Positions 1 to 7,368 of a stretch of 9,549 bases of DNA are shown piece after piece. Each line of letters opens with the position of its first letter. The stretch's first letter is position 1. The DNA is from Anaerolineae bacterium (GTDB taxonomy: Bacteria; Chloroflexota; Anaerolineae; JAFGEY01). A program made the position numbers and the translations under genes. The notes under the pieces are model-generated. The model did no database searches, was not told the DNA's origin, and saw only the letters and a program-made list of their open reading frames with translations. The DNA lies in contig JAFGJF010000531.1 in the NCBI GenBank assembly GCA_016929205.1, positions 1 to 9,549 on the forward strand, in the 5' to 3' direction.

Positions 1-558
1 AATGGGTTTGTGGAACCGATCGCGCTTGCCCTGGAAGGCGCACCTGCCGGTGCGACCGTGTCCTTTGATCCCAACCCTGCCGTGCCGCCGGGCAGCAGCA
101 GACTCGCGATCGAGACGGCGGTCTCGGCCCCGACCGGTGTCTATTCGATGACCGTTGCCGGTTCGACGGGCGCGCTCACGGCAACTGCGGGCATCGATCT
201 GGTGGTCGCTTCGTTGACGACGAGTTTTACGCTGGATATTTCTCCCACAATCCGCACGGCAAAACCAGGCGAGGCCGTGTCTTATACGGTTGTGCTCAGC
301 GGTGTCAATGGCTTTAGCCAGCCGGTGAACCTTGACGTTGTCGGGATCGGGAATGCGGGTGTAAAAGCGGCTTGGAGCAGCAGTCCGGTTGTCCCGGGTG
401 GGTCTTCTACGCTGACCCTGTCCGTCTTGCCTCATCCATTGTTTGGTGACCATACGCTCCAAGTGGTCGGCTTGTTTGAAGCGCAGGTGACGGCAGCGCC
501 GATCGAGTTGGCCATTGATTATCCATACAAGGTTTATCTGGCACTGGTATTGAAATGA
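1..558 (+). CDS. 3' end of a secreted protein with Ig-like repeats and a Chloroflexota-type C-terminal tail (partial)
   Basis: The reading frame is open at the left edge of the window, so this is the C-terminal 185 residues of a longer protein; the GTG at 10 is an internal valine codon, not a start. Two beta-rich repeats of roughly 70-90 residues are visible. Each has the pattern of bacterial Ig-like or NEW3-type extracellular modules: 'NGF..PI.L.L.G.PAGATVSFDPNP' in the first and 'GVNGFSQPVNLDVVG' followed by 'VPGGSSTLTLSV' in the second. There is no catalytic motif. The protein ends in YPYKVYLALVLK, a short hydrophobic stretch closed by lysine, like the YLPLVLK-type ends of many secreted Chloroflexota proteins. 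The protein is therefore probably extracellular or cell-surface, with a binding or structural role. Its N-terminal domain, which would define the function, lies outside the window. The stop overlaps the start of the next gene (ATGA), suggesting one transcript. Confidence 0.85.
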   Translation, partial: NGFVEPIALALEGAPAGATVSFDPNPAVPPGSSRLAIETAVSAPTGVYSMTVAGSTGALTATAGIDLVVASLTTSFTLDISPTIRTAKPGEAVSYTVVLSGVNGFSQPVNLDVVGIGNAGVKAAWSSSPVVPGGSSTLTLSVLPHPLFGDHTLQVVGLFEAQVTAAPIELAIDYPYKVYLALVLK

Positions 559-1466
559 ATACGAGATACCTGCAAACTCGGTTTATCCGAGTTGGAATCG
601 TCGTCGTCGGTCTTGTTTTGGTTGGAGCAGGAATGGTTATGATTGGACCGCGCTTGTGGGGGGCGTTCAACAGGGTGTTTGCCGTCGTGACGATGCCGGT
701 TTATGACCAAACCGAGCCGGTTTATGACCAACCGGTGTCTGCTGCTGAGCGGGGCGGCTATACCAACGTCATTTTTCTGCATCATTCCACCGGGCGCGGT
801 TTGATCGTTCAAGGCAATGTGCGCGCATTGCTCACCGAACGGGGCTACCAGTTCTGGGATCACGACTATAATGACATTGGGTTGACGCGCCCCGATGGCA
901 CGCTTACCGGGGCGCACTATCGTATTCCAGGCGCGCTGGGCCGCGGCAACACCGACGTCGATGGCCTGGTCAAGCTGTTTTCACAGCCGGTTACCGATCC
1001 ACCTACGAATGCGTTTAGCCGCTTGCTGCAGCACGAGATCGTTGTGTTCAAGTCGTGCTTTCCAAACAGCGCGATCAAAAGCGACGAAATGCAAGAGCAG
1101 TTTCAAACCTGGTACCTGCAAATGCGCGACGTGATGGACCAACATCCCGATCGACTTTTTATTCTTGTCACTTCTCCACCATTGCATCCTCGCCAAACCA
1201 ACGGGGAAGAGGCGCGGCGGGCGCGGGCGATTGCCGATTGGCTCAAGTCCGACGCCTACCTGGCGGGCCGTGGCCACAAGAACGTGTTTGTGTTTGATTT
1301 CTTTGATCTGCTGGCCGATCCGGACGAGAATACGCTGCGCGCGGCGTATCAACTCGATCGCGAGAAACCGGACTCACATCCCAACCAACTGGCGAACGAG
1401 ACCATCGGCCCCCTATTTGTGCAGTTCATTGACGATGCAGTGCAGGCCTTTCGCGGGGGGCGATAG
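555..1466 (+). CDS. Membrane-anchored SGNH-hydrolase-like protein, function unknown
   Basis: The predicted 303-residue protein starts with a short basic segment and one hydrophobic helix (about residues 12-31), so it is probably anchored in the membrane with the rest outside. A short spacer with the repeated VYDQ motif (residues 49-59) leads to an alpha/beta domain. That domain opens with NVIFLHHSTGRGL (71-83), a beta strand and loop where GDSL/SGNH enzymes carry their nucleophile motif. It continues with VVFKSCFPNS (163-172) and LVTSPPLHP (204-212), and ends with PDSHPN (272-277), which looks like the Asp-x-x-His block V of SGNH hydrolases. The classical GDS motif is absent, so Ser78 in HHSTG is only a candidate nucleophile. 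An esterase or deacetylase acting on an envelope polysaccharide is a guess. The start overlaps the previous stop (ATGA) and has no clear ribosome binding site, which points to translational coupling. Confidence 0.75.
   Translation: MNTRYLQTRFIRVGIVVVGLVLVGAGMVMIGPRLWGAFNRVFAVVTMPVYDQTEPVYDQPVSAAERGGYTNVIFLHHSTGRGLIVQGNVRALLTERGYQFWDHDYNDIGLTRPDGTLTGAHYRIPGALGRGNTDVDGLVKLFSQPVTDPPTNAFSRLLQHEIVVFKSCFPNSAIKSDEMQEQFQTWYLQMRDVMDQHPDRLFILVTSPPLHPRQTNGEEARRARAIADWLKSDAYLAGRGHKNVFVFDFFDLLADPDENTLRAAYQLDREKPDSHPNQLANETIGPLFVQFIDDAVQAFRGGR
696..737 (+). repeat. 21-bp in-frame tandem repeat encoding VYDQ-containing units
   Basis: The 15-base core CCGGTTTATGACCAA occurs at 696-710 and again at 717-731, a period of 21 bases (seven codons). 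It encodes VYDQTEP followed by VYDQPVS in the linker between the membrane helix and the globular domain of the SGNH-like protein. The in-frame period and the linker position suggest a slippage-type duplication that the protein tolerates. Confidence 0.7.
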
Positions 1467-1506
1467 CATACGCCCTGGTCCGTCAATGCTTTAGAAAGGG
1501 TTGTGT

Positions 1507-1512
1507 GGAGGA
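1507..1512 (+). promoter_or_regulatory. Ribosome binding site GGAGGA fixing the start at 1519
   Basis: GGAGGA lies 6 bases before the ATG at 1519 and only 3 bases before the in-frame ATG at 1516. The spacing favours 1519. It also rules out the in-frame TTG at 1501, which lies upstream of the site. Confidence 0.75.
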
Positions 1513-1518
1513 AAAATG

Positions 1519-3375
1519 ATGAACGAGAACAGAACGAAAATTTGGGGAATAACAACGGCCTGCATCCTGGGGATCGTTGCCTTGTTTGCCGTGATGGGTC
1601 TCTCGGAGCGGGCCGGGTCTGCGACCACGTTGTACGAGCCTGCACGCTATGGAACTGTTTACCTGTACGACACGGCGCCTAGCGTCTGGGACGACCAGGC
1701 TGACATCGATGCGATGGAAGCGGCACTGACGGAGGTCAAGAATCTGGGATTCAACACCGTTATCCAGACTTTTCCTGACGCATTGCGGGGAACTGCCGAC
1801 GAGGAGGACTGGCTGCATTTCCTCGACGCGGCGGAAACAGTCGGTATTGACGTCATCGCTTACCTGTGGCCCAATACCACGTACAGCGCTGGCGAGCCCG
1901 ACGATCCTGATGATACAACGTTCGACTATACTGCGCTAGAAGACTTTCTTGACGTGGTATACGGCCATCCTGCGCTGATAGGCTTTGTTGGTCTGCATGA
2001 ACCACTGGAACCGGGTGCCCAAATCAGTAGCCAGGAACTGAATGACTTTTACACACATATGAAAGGTGTTGCGCCCAGCCTCAAGATCGCGCATTATATG
2101 GGCGATATACCCTATTGGGACGTCCGCAGGCCGGATTTCGATTTTAGCGATGGCATGTGCGACTTTTGTATGATCTGGTATTATCCCTTTAGCTGTGGGC
2201 ACGACGTGGACCCGCCTACCACTACCCTCTGTATAGACCCGGTCTATGAAGAAGACATGGTGCTGCCGGTCGTGCAATCCAATCTGGCTTGGGTCGGTGC
2301 GTCCGATCCCGATGCCGAAGTGTGGTTTCTCGGACAGACGTTTGCGAATGCAGCCCATTGGCGGAATCTGCGAATGCCGACGGTAGATGAGATGGATGCA
2401 CTGTACCTGCACGTAATGCAGGAGCCGGTAGATGGATTCTTGTGGTATCTCTGGAGCCACACCGCAGATCAGGCCGATGAAGGGTTGGGAGACGCGGGGA
2501 ATGAGGATCAGCAGGATCAAGCCGGCGATATCCCCGACGCTTACACGGGATATGCCGGCCTAGAGATCGTCAAATCGGTCTCATCTGCCGAGAGCTGGCA
2601 CCTGGGGGGCACGATTACCTACACCTTGACCTTTACCAACTGGGGGCCGCAGCTCGCGAACAGCGTGGTCATCACCGACCTGGTGCCGGGTGAACTGCTC
2701 AATCCCACGGTGGTCGGCAGCAGCGGCGCGGCGCTCACGCTTGTTGGCGGGACGAGTTTTGTGTGGACGGTGGATCAGTTGGCCGTGGGACAGGGTGGCA
2801 TCATCACCCTGACCGGGATCGTTGACACTGACCTGGAGCCGGGATCGGTGATCCGCAATACGGCCGAGATCACCGCTCCGCTTGCCAACAATACCCATCC
2901 CCTCAGCGCCACCGCCGTGCTCACGGTTACGGATGCGCTCAACAGTTTGCGGATCAGCAAGGTGGTCGTGCCCGATGGGGCGGAATGGCATGCCGGCGAT
3001 ACGATCACCTATACCTTGGCCTTTACCAACGACGGCCCTCACGTTGCCGTGAATGTCGTGATCACCGATCTGATGCCTGCCAAACTGCGGAATCCCGCGG
3101 TCGTTGGAAACGCCGGCGCCGCCGTTGTACTCGAGCCGGGGACCACGTTTGTGTGGACGGTAAGCTCTATGGATGTGGGCGAGCATGGGATCATTACCCT
3201 GACCGCTGTTATCGCTTCTAACCTGGAACCGATGTCGATCGTCAAAAACAAGGCCCAGATCATGGCCCCAATTGCCGATCCGGGCGGCGACCTGAATGCG
3301 ACCGCAACGATCTCGATCTCAGACTCGGCCGGCAGCACGGTATATCTGCCATTCATCATGGTGAATAGCAAGTAA
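1519..3375 (+). CDS. Secreted protein with TIM-barrel (glycoside-hydrolase-like) domain, two DUF11 repeats and a C-terminal tail
   Basis: The 618-residue protein starts MNENRTKIWGI and has a hydrophobic core (about residues 9-25) typical of a signal peptide, ending near SERAGSA. Residues 30-340 read like a beta/alpha barrel. 'LGFNTVIQTF', 'GIDVIAYLWPN', 'ALIGFVGLHEPLE' and 'VDGFLWYLWSHT' look like successive strand ends, and Glu161 in HEP sits where clan GH-A enzymes often place an acidic catalytic residue. The catalytic pair is not proven. Two homologous DUF11-type beta repeats follow, at about 348-470 and 477-600. Both share 'TITYTL.FTN.GP', 'VVITDL.P' and 'FVWTV', and are typical of surface-exposed bacterial proteins. 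The C terminus VYLPFIMVNSK resembles the tail of the protein ending at 558. Role: probably carbohydrate binding or cleavage outside the cell; the substrate is unknown. It follows the SGNH-like gene by 52 bases on the same strand. Confidence 0.85.
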   Translation: MNENRTKIWGITTACILGIVALFAVMGLSERAGSATTLYEPARYGTVYLYDTAPSVWDDQADIDAMEAALTEVKNLGFNTVIQTFPDALRGTADEEDWLHFLDAAETVGIDVIAYLWPNTTYSAGEPDDPDDTTFDYTALEDFLDVVYGHPALIGFVGLHEPLEPGAQISSQELNDFYTHMKGVAPSLKIAHYMGDIPYWDVRRPDFDFSDGMCDFCMIWYYPFSCGHDVDPPTTTLCIDPVYEEDMVLPVVQSNLAWVGASDPDAEVWFLGQTFANAAHWRNLRMPTVDEMDALYLHVMQEPVDGFLWYLWSHTADQADEGLGDAGNEDQQDQAGDIPDAYTGYAGLEIVKSVSSAESWHLGGTITYTLTFTNWGPQLANSVVITDLVPGELLNPTVVGSSGAALTLVGGTSFVWTVDQLAVGQGGIITLTGIVDTDLEPGSVIRNTAEITAPLANNTHPLSATAVLTVTDALNSLRISKVVVPDGAEWHAGDTITYTLAFTNDGPHVAVNVVITDLMPAKLRNPAVVGNAGAAVVLEPGTTFVWTVSSMDVGEHGIITLTAVIASNLEPMSIVKNKAQIMAPIADPGGDLNATATISISDSAGSTVYLPFIMVNSK

Positions 3376-3380
3376 TATCC

Positions 3381-3431
3381 AGGTAGGGGCGGTCCTTGTG
3401 GCTGCCGGATAGACGAGGCCTGCACCTACCT
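3381..3431. repeat. Imperfect palindromic interspersed element (GTAGGGGCG family), copy 1
   Basis: This is the main content of the 99-base gap between the secreted-protein gene and the acyl carrier gene. The ends are inverted: AGGTAGGGGC at 3381-3390 pairs with GCACCTACCT at 3422-3431 with one mismatch. The inner part carries GGCGGTCCTTGTGGCTGCC. The start of the element (GTAGGGGCG, then CC.TTGTG.CT) recurs at 7369. Short palindromic elements of this kind are scattered in intergenic DNA of Chloroflexota and Cyanobacteria; assignment to that group rests on recall. It could form a hairpin in RNA, but has no following T-run, so an intrinsic terminator is not supported. Confidence 0.6.
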
Positions 3432-3474
3432 TGGGTGATTCAAGATGAAGGAATAAAGAGGAGTATAGTATTTT

Positions 3475-3738
3475 ATGTCGATTGAAAATCAGATCAAACA
3501 ATATGTTGCCGAGAATTTTCTGTTCAGCGACAACGGGTACAACTTGCCCGACGATGCGTCGTTTTTGGATGAGGGGATCATCGATTCGACCGGCGTGTTG
3601 GAATTGGTCATGTTTGTCGAGGAAACGTTCCGGGACGGGCAGGACCAGCCGCTGTCCGTACAGGATGACGAGATTGTGCCCGAGAATTTCGATTCGGTGG
3701 CCCGGTTGGCGGCATACATTCGTCGCAAGTGTGGTTGA
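3475..3738 (+). CDS. Acyl carrier protein (phosphopantetheine-binding)
   Basis: An 87-residue, strongly acidic protein of normal carrier-protein length. The phosphopantetheine attachment site is DEGIIDSTGVLEL, with Ser38 in the Asp-Ser pair. The usual DSL is replaced by DST, as in many stand-alone carriers dedicated to a special pathway rather than to housekeeping fatty acid synthesis. The N-terminal helix (about 2-16), the acidic region around the serine and the last helix (DSVARLAAYIRRK) fit the four-helix ACP fold. An AGAGGAG ribosome binding site (3457-3463) precedes the ATG by 11 bases. The stop is 28 bases upstream of the acyl ligase start, so the ligase is the likely loading partner. 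No phosphopantetheinyl transferase is seen here; one encoded elsewhere must modify Ser38. Confidence 0.9.
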   Translation: MSIENQIKQYVAENFLFSDNGYNLPDDASFLDEGIIDSTGVLELVMFVEETFRDGQDQPLSVQDDEIVPENFDSVARLAAYIRRKCG

Positions 3739-3750
3739 TTGGGACAGTTC

Positions 3751-3757
3751 AGGAGGG
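3751..3757 (+). promoter_or_regulatory. Ribosome binding site AGGAGGG fixing the ligase start at 3767
   Basis: AGGAGGG lies 9 bases before the ATG at 3767. The same frame is open back to 3482, but that stretch overlaps the carrier gene in another frame and encodes nothing ligase-like. The true start is therefore 3767. Confidence 0.85.
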
Positions 3758-3766
3758 AACGAGAGC

Positions 3767-5347
3767 ATGTTGGTTCAGGATTTTTTGCAAACCAGTGCCG
3801 GGCGCTTTCCGGATAAAACGGCGCTGATCTGCGATCGCCGGCGGTTGACCTATGCTGAGATTGAGGCCCAGGCCAATCAACTGGCTCACGCGCTGGCTGC
3901 TCACGGTGTCGAACGAAGCGACCGGGTGGCGATCTATATGCCCAATTCAGTCGAGACGGTCGTCGCCATTTTTGGCATTCTCAAGGCGGCGGCGACGTTT
4001 GTCGTCGTCAATCCGACGACCAAGGAGGACAAGCTGGCCTACATTCTCAACAACTGCCGGGCGACGGCCCTGATCACGACGGCCCGAAACGCTGCCCTGG
4101 CTGCCGAGATAAGCCAGGCCGTTCCCTCGCTCAAGTTTGTCGTGCTGGCCGGCGCCGGAGCTGCAACAGTGACGGTTGAAAAGGCGTCGCTGCATGCCTT
4201 TGATGAACTGCTGGCTGCTTACCCCGACAGCCGCCCGGCCTGCCCGACGATCGATCAAGATCTGGCCTGCCTGATCTACACCTCGGGCAGCACCGGCGAT
4301 CCCAAGGGGGTGATGTCGGGACACAACAACGTCGTCTTTGCCTCCGCTTCGATCATCCAGTACCTGGAGAACACGCCGGACGACATTGTGATCAATGTCC
4401 TGCCGCTGTCGTTCGACTATGGGCTTTACCAGTTGTTGATGGTCTTTCGCTTTGGCGGCACGCTGGTCCTGGAAAAGTCTTTTGCCTACCCGGCGGCGAT
4501 CCTTAAAACGATGGCTGCCGAAAGGGTGACCGGTTTTCCCGGCGTGCCCACTGTTTTTGCCATTTTGCTCCAGATGGATCTCTCTCCTTACGACCTGAGT
4601 GCTTTGCGTTACCTGACCAACACGGCGGCAGCGCTGCCCCCCGAACACATTGTGCAGATCCGAAAAAAATTTTATTGGGCCACGCTTTATTCCATGTACG
4701 GCCTGACTGAATGCAAACGTACGCTCTACCTGCCGCCCGACCAGCTCGACGTGCGGCCCGGCTCGGTCGGTATCGCCATCCCCGGCACCGAAGTCTGGGT
4801 CGAAGACGAGGATGGCAAGCGCGTCGGGCCGGGAGAGATCGGCGAGCTGGTGATCCGAGGGGGGCACGTGATGCGTGGATACTGGGAAAAACCAGAGGCA
4901 ACGGCGAAATGCTACCGTCCTGGCCCGACGCCGGGTGAGCGTATGCTCTACAGCGGCGACTATTTCAAGATGGATGAGGAAGGTTATCTCTACTTTGTCG
5001 CCCGCAAGGACGACGTGCTGAAAAGCCGGGGGGAAAAGGTCTCACCCAAGGAAGTCGAGAACGTGCTGTATAGCTTGCCGGGCGTGATCCAGGCGGCAGT
5101 CATCGGCGTGCCCGACCCGATTCTGGGGCAGGCGGTCAAGGCGTTTGTCGTTGTCGGGGGCGATACAGAACATCGCGGCGATACAGAACATCGTGGCGAT
5201 GCCGGACACCCCGTCGAGCTGGATGAAAAGGACGTTTTGCGCCACTGCCGCGCTCACCTCGAAGATTTTATGGTCCCCAAATACGTCGAGTTCCGGGACA
5301 GTCTGCCGGTCAGAAACGGCAAAATCATCAAGACGGGATTAAAATAA
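3767..5347 (+). CDS. AMP-forming acyl ligase (acyl-CoA synthetase/adenylation enzyme) paired with the carrier protein
   Basis: A 526-residue member of the ANL superfamily. It activates a carboxylic acid with ATP to an acyl adenylate and passes it to a thiol, here probably the phosphopantetheine arm of the adjacent carrier. Visible motifs: the ATP-binding loop YTSGSTGDPKGV (171-182), YGLTE (311-315), YSGD (395-398, the Asp that contacts ribose), the hinge region KDDVLKSRGEKVSPKEVEN, and the C-terminal NGK with Lys519 as the catalytic lysine. Length is normal and all key residues are present, so it should be active. The sequence around YGLTECKRTLYLPP, and its position next to an ACP and an AsnB, recall the exosortase-A-associated ligase family (TIGR03098); this is from memory. 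The C-terminal domain carries a repeat-derived insertion (residues 466-481) before the last catalytic segment. The acid substrate cannot be read from the sequence. Confidence 0.92.
   Translation: MLVQDFLQTSAGRFPDKTALICDRRRLTYAEIEAQANQLAHALAAHGVERSDRVAIYMPNSVETVVAIFGILKAAATFVVVNPTTKEDKLAYILNNCRATALITTARNAALAAEISQAVPSLKFVVLAGAGAATVTVEKASLHAFDELLAAYPDSRPACPTIDQDLACLIYTSGSTGDPKGVMSGHNNVVFASASIIQYLENTPDDIVINVLPLSFDYGLYQLLMVFRFGGTLVLEKSFAYPAAILKTMAAERVTGFPGVPTVFAILLQMDLSPYDLSALRYLTNTAAALPPEHIVQIRKKFYWATLYSMYGLTECKRTLYLPPDQLDVRPGSVGIAIPGTEVWVEDEDGKRVGPGEIGELVIRGGHVMRGYWEKPEATAKCYRPGPTPGERMLYSGDYFKMDEEGYLYFVARKDDVLKSRGEKVSPKEVENVLYSLPGVIQAAVIGVPDPILGQAVKAFVVVGGDTEHRGDTEHRGDAGHPVELDEKDVLRHCRAHLEDFMVPKYVEFRDSLPVRNGKIIKTGLK
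5161..5196 (+). repeat. 18-bp tandem repeat inserted in frame in the ligase gene
   Basis: Two units, CGATACAGAACATCGCGG (5161-5178) and CGATACAGAACATCGTGG (5179-5196), differ at one base. A degenerate third unit follows (CGATGCCGGACACC, to about 5210). They encode GDTEHRGDTEHRGDAGH, a low-complexity hydrophilic loop between the VVVGG strand and the ELDEKDVLRHCRAHL helix of the C-terminal domain. Family members usually have only a few residues there. The period is a multiple of three, so the frame is kept. Confidence 0.85.
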
Positions 5348-5351
5348 AGGT

Positions 5352-7355
5352 ATGTGTGGGATCATTGGCGTCTACAATTCGAGTTCTACCCATTCGATCG
5401 AGCAGCCCCTTTTGGAACGGATGCTGAGTCTGATTCGCCATCGTGGCCCGGACGAGTTTGGCATCTATCGCGATCGTGATATCGGCATGGGCAACGCCCG
5501 CTTGAGCATCATCGACCTCCATACCGGCACCCAGCCAATTGCCAACGAGGATGAAACAGTCTGGATCGTCTTTAATGGCGAGATCTTTAATTACGTGGAA
5601 CTGCGCCCCGAGTTGGAGGCGCAAGGACACCGGTTTGCCACGGCGTCCGATACCGAGGTGATCGTCCATCTTTACGAGCAATATGGATCGGGCTGCGTCG
5701 AGTACCTGAACGGCCAATTCGCGTTTGCAATCTGGGATCGACGATCGCAGCCGGATGGCGACGATGGGCAGGGTGTGCTGTTTATGGCCCGCGACCGGGT
5801 TGGCATCCGCCCGCTGTTTTACACGGTGGTTGATGGGACGTTGGTCTTTGGCTCCGAAATCAAGGCCATCCTGGCCCATCCGGCCGTGGAAGCGCGGCTG
5901 GATCTGATCTCGCTGTCACAGGTCTTTACTTTTTGGACGACGTTGGCCCCGCGCACCATCTTTGAGGGGATCGTCGAACTGCCTCCAGGGCATACGCTCA
6001 CCGCCCGCGATGGGCATCTGTCGGTGAAACGGTACTGGGAACCGGCTTTTCCACACCAGGACGATCAAACGCTGTCGGACGAAGAGGTTGCCGACCAGCT
6101 GCGGGCGCTGCTGATCGATGCCACACAAATTCGCCTGCGGGCCGACGTGCCGGTGGGGGCTTATCTCAGCGGCGGGCTGGATTCGTCGACGATCACGGCG
6201 TTGATCCGCAACTATACCGACAACGATCTCAAGACCTTTTCTATCGCTTTCACCGACCCGGCCTTTGACGAACGCCAGCACCAGGAGCAGATGGTTCGCT
6301 TCCTGAATACCGACCATCGCCGCATCGAGTGCGCTGGCGCAGACGTGGGGCGGGTTTTTCCAGACGTCATCTGGCACACCGAGTGGCCCATCTTGCGCAC
6401 CTCGCCTGCGCCTATGTTTTTGCTTTCGCAGTTGGTGCGGCAAAACGAGATCAAGGTCGTGCTCACCGGCGAAGGCGCGGACGAGTTTTTGGGCGGCTAT
6501 AACATTTTTAAGGAGGCCAAACTGCGTCGTTTTTGGGCGCGTTTTCCCGATTCCGAGATCCGTCCCTTGCTGCTCAAGCGGCTTTATCCCTACGTGCAAG
6601 GTCTGGGTGAAGGCGGGACGTTTATGGAGGCCTTTTTTCACAAGGGCCTGACCGAAACCGGCCGGGCTGATTACTCACACAGCATCCGTTGGGGCAATGC
6701 GCCCTGGCTGCGGCGCTTTTTCTCCGATGGCGTGCAAGCCGCGCTCGGCGAATACGATCCGGTCTGCGAACTCGTGGACGCGCTCGAGGCCCATCCCGGT
6801 TTCAAAGACTGGACGCCGCTGGCGCAGGCCCAATATATCGAGATCCGCGTGTTCATGTCGGAATACCTGCTTTCTTCGCAAGGCGACCGCATGTTGATGG
6901 CCCATTCGGTGGAAGGGCGGTTTCCTTTCCTCGATCACCGGGTCATCGAATTTGCGAGCCGCATCCCACCCCGCCTCAAGATCCGGGGATTGAACGAAAA
7001 ATACATTCTCAAGCGGGCCATGCGTGGCATGCTTCCTCCGTCGGTCTATGCCCGGGCCAAGCAGCCCTATCGTGCGCCGATCCAGCATTCCTTTCTGGGC
7101 GCGTCGGCTCCCGATTATGTGCGCGACTTGCTGTCGCCGGAAGCGCTGCAGGGATCGGGCTATTTTAACGAGCGGGCCGTCGACCGGCTGCTGAAAAAAG
7201 CGGAGGACGAACGTCGCTTCAGCGAACGGGACAACATGGCCCTGGCTGGCGTGCTCTCGACTCAGCTCGTGGATCACCACTTTGTGAAAGGCCTGGCCCG
7301 GCAGTCCGCGATGCCCGTTGCCCCGCTCAAGGTATGTGTTGGGCCTGGGGGTTGA
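5352..7355 (+). CDS. asnB: Glutamine-dependent asparagine-synthase-like amidotransferase
   Basis: A 667-residue protein with both AsnB domains. The class II glutaminase domain starts MCGIIGV, so Cys2 becomes the N-terminal nucleophile after Met removal. It also has IRHRGPDEFG, ARLSIIDL and FNGEIFN (Asn75-Gly76). The synthetase domain has the pyrophosphatase loop SGGLDSS (273-279), GEGADE (373-378) and EGRFPFLDH (521-529). All main catalytic elements are present, so it should hydrolyse glutamine and use ATP to form an amide. It is longer than E. coli AsnB (about 550) but near the 600-650 of the asnO-like group. The start follows the ligase stop by 4 bases with only a weak AAAGG, suggesting translational coupling. 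This context argues for amidation of a pathway intermediate rather than of free aspartate, as in exosortase or polysaccharide loci with AsnB paralogues (TIGR03108-like, from memory). Housekeeping asparagine synthesis cannot be excluded. Confidence 0.9.
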   Translation: MCGIIGVYNSSSTHSIEQPLLERMLSLIRHRGPDEFGIYRDRDIGMGNARLSIIDLHTGTQPIANEDETVWIVFNGEIFNYVELRPELEAQGHRFATASDTEVIVHLYEQYGSGCVEYLNGQFAFAIWDRRSQPDGDDGQGVLFMARDRVGIRPLFYTVVDGTLVFGSEIKAILAHPAVEARLDLISLSQVFTFWTTLAPRTIFEGIVELPPGHTLTARDGHLSVKRYWEPAFPHQDDQTLSDEEVADQLRALLIDATQIRLRADVPVGAYLSGGLDSSTITALIRNYTDNDLKTFSIAFTDPAFDERQHQEQMVRFLNTDHRRIECAGADVGRVFPDVIWHTEWPILRTSPAPMFLLSQLVRQNEIKVVLTGEGADEFLGGYNIFKEAKLRRFWARFPDSEIRPLLLKRLYPYVQGLGEGGTFMEAFFHKGLTETGRADYSHSIRWGNAPWLRRFFSDGVQAALGEYDPVCELVDALEAHPGFKDWTPLAQAQYIEIRVFMSEYLLSSQGDRMLMAHSVEGRFPFLDHRVIEFASRIPPRLKIRGLNEKYILKRAMRGMLPPSVYARAKQPYRAPIQHSFLGASAPDYVRDLLSPEALQGSGYFNERAVDRLLKKAEDERRFSERDNMALAGVLSTQLVDHHFVKGLARQSAMPVAPLKVCVGPGG

Positions 7356-7368
7356 GTATCCATTTATG

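Noticed and set aside
1501..1518. TTG 1501 or ATG 1516 as start of the DUF11 protein
   Set aside because: The ribosome binding site lies downstream of the TTG and too close to ATG 1516; ATG 1519 has the right spacing and begins a normal signal peptide.
3381..3431. Intrinsic terminator after the DUF11 protein
   Set aside because: The arms are far apart, the stem is interrupted, and no run of T follows.
3482..3766. N-terminal extension of the acyl ligase in the open frame upstream of 3767
   Set aside because: It overlaps the carrier gene in another frame, reads as Arg/Cys/Trp-rich non-protein-like sequence, and the AGGAGGG at 3751 points to ATG 3767.
3947..4867. 306-codon open frame on the minus strand
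   Set aside because: It lies fully inside the ligase gene, has no family resemblance, and long antisense frames are expected in GC-rich coding DNA.
5161..5210. CRISPR-like array
   Set aside because: The units are adjacent 18-mers with no spacers, in frame within a coding sequence.
5916..6641. 241-codon open frame on the minus strand
   Set aside because: It is antisense to conserved asnB motifs and shows no recognisable domain.
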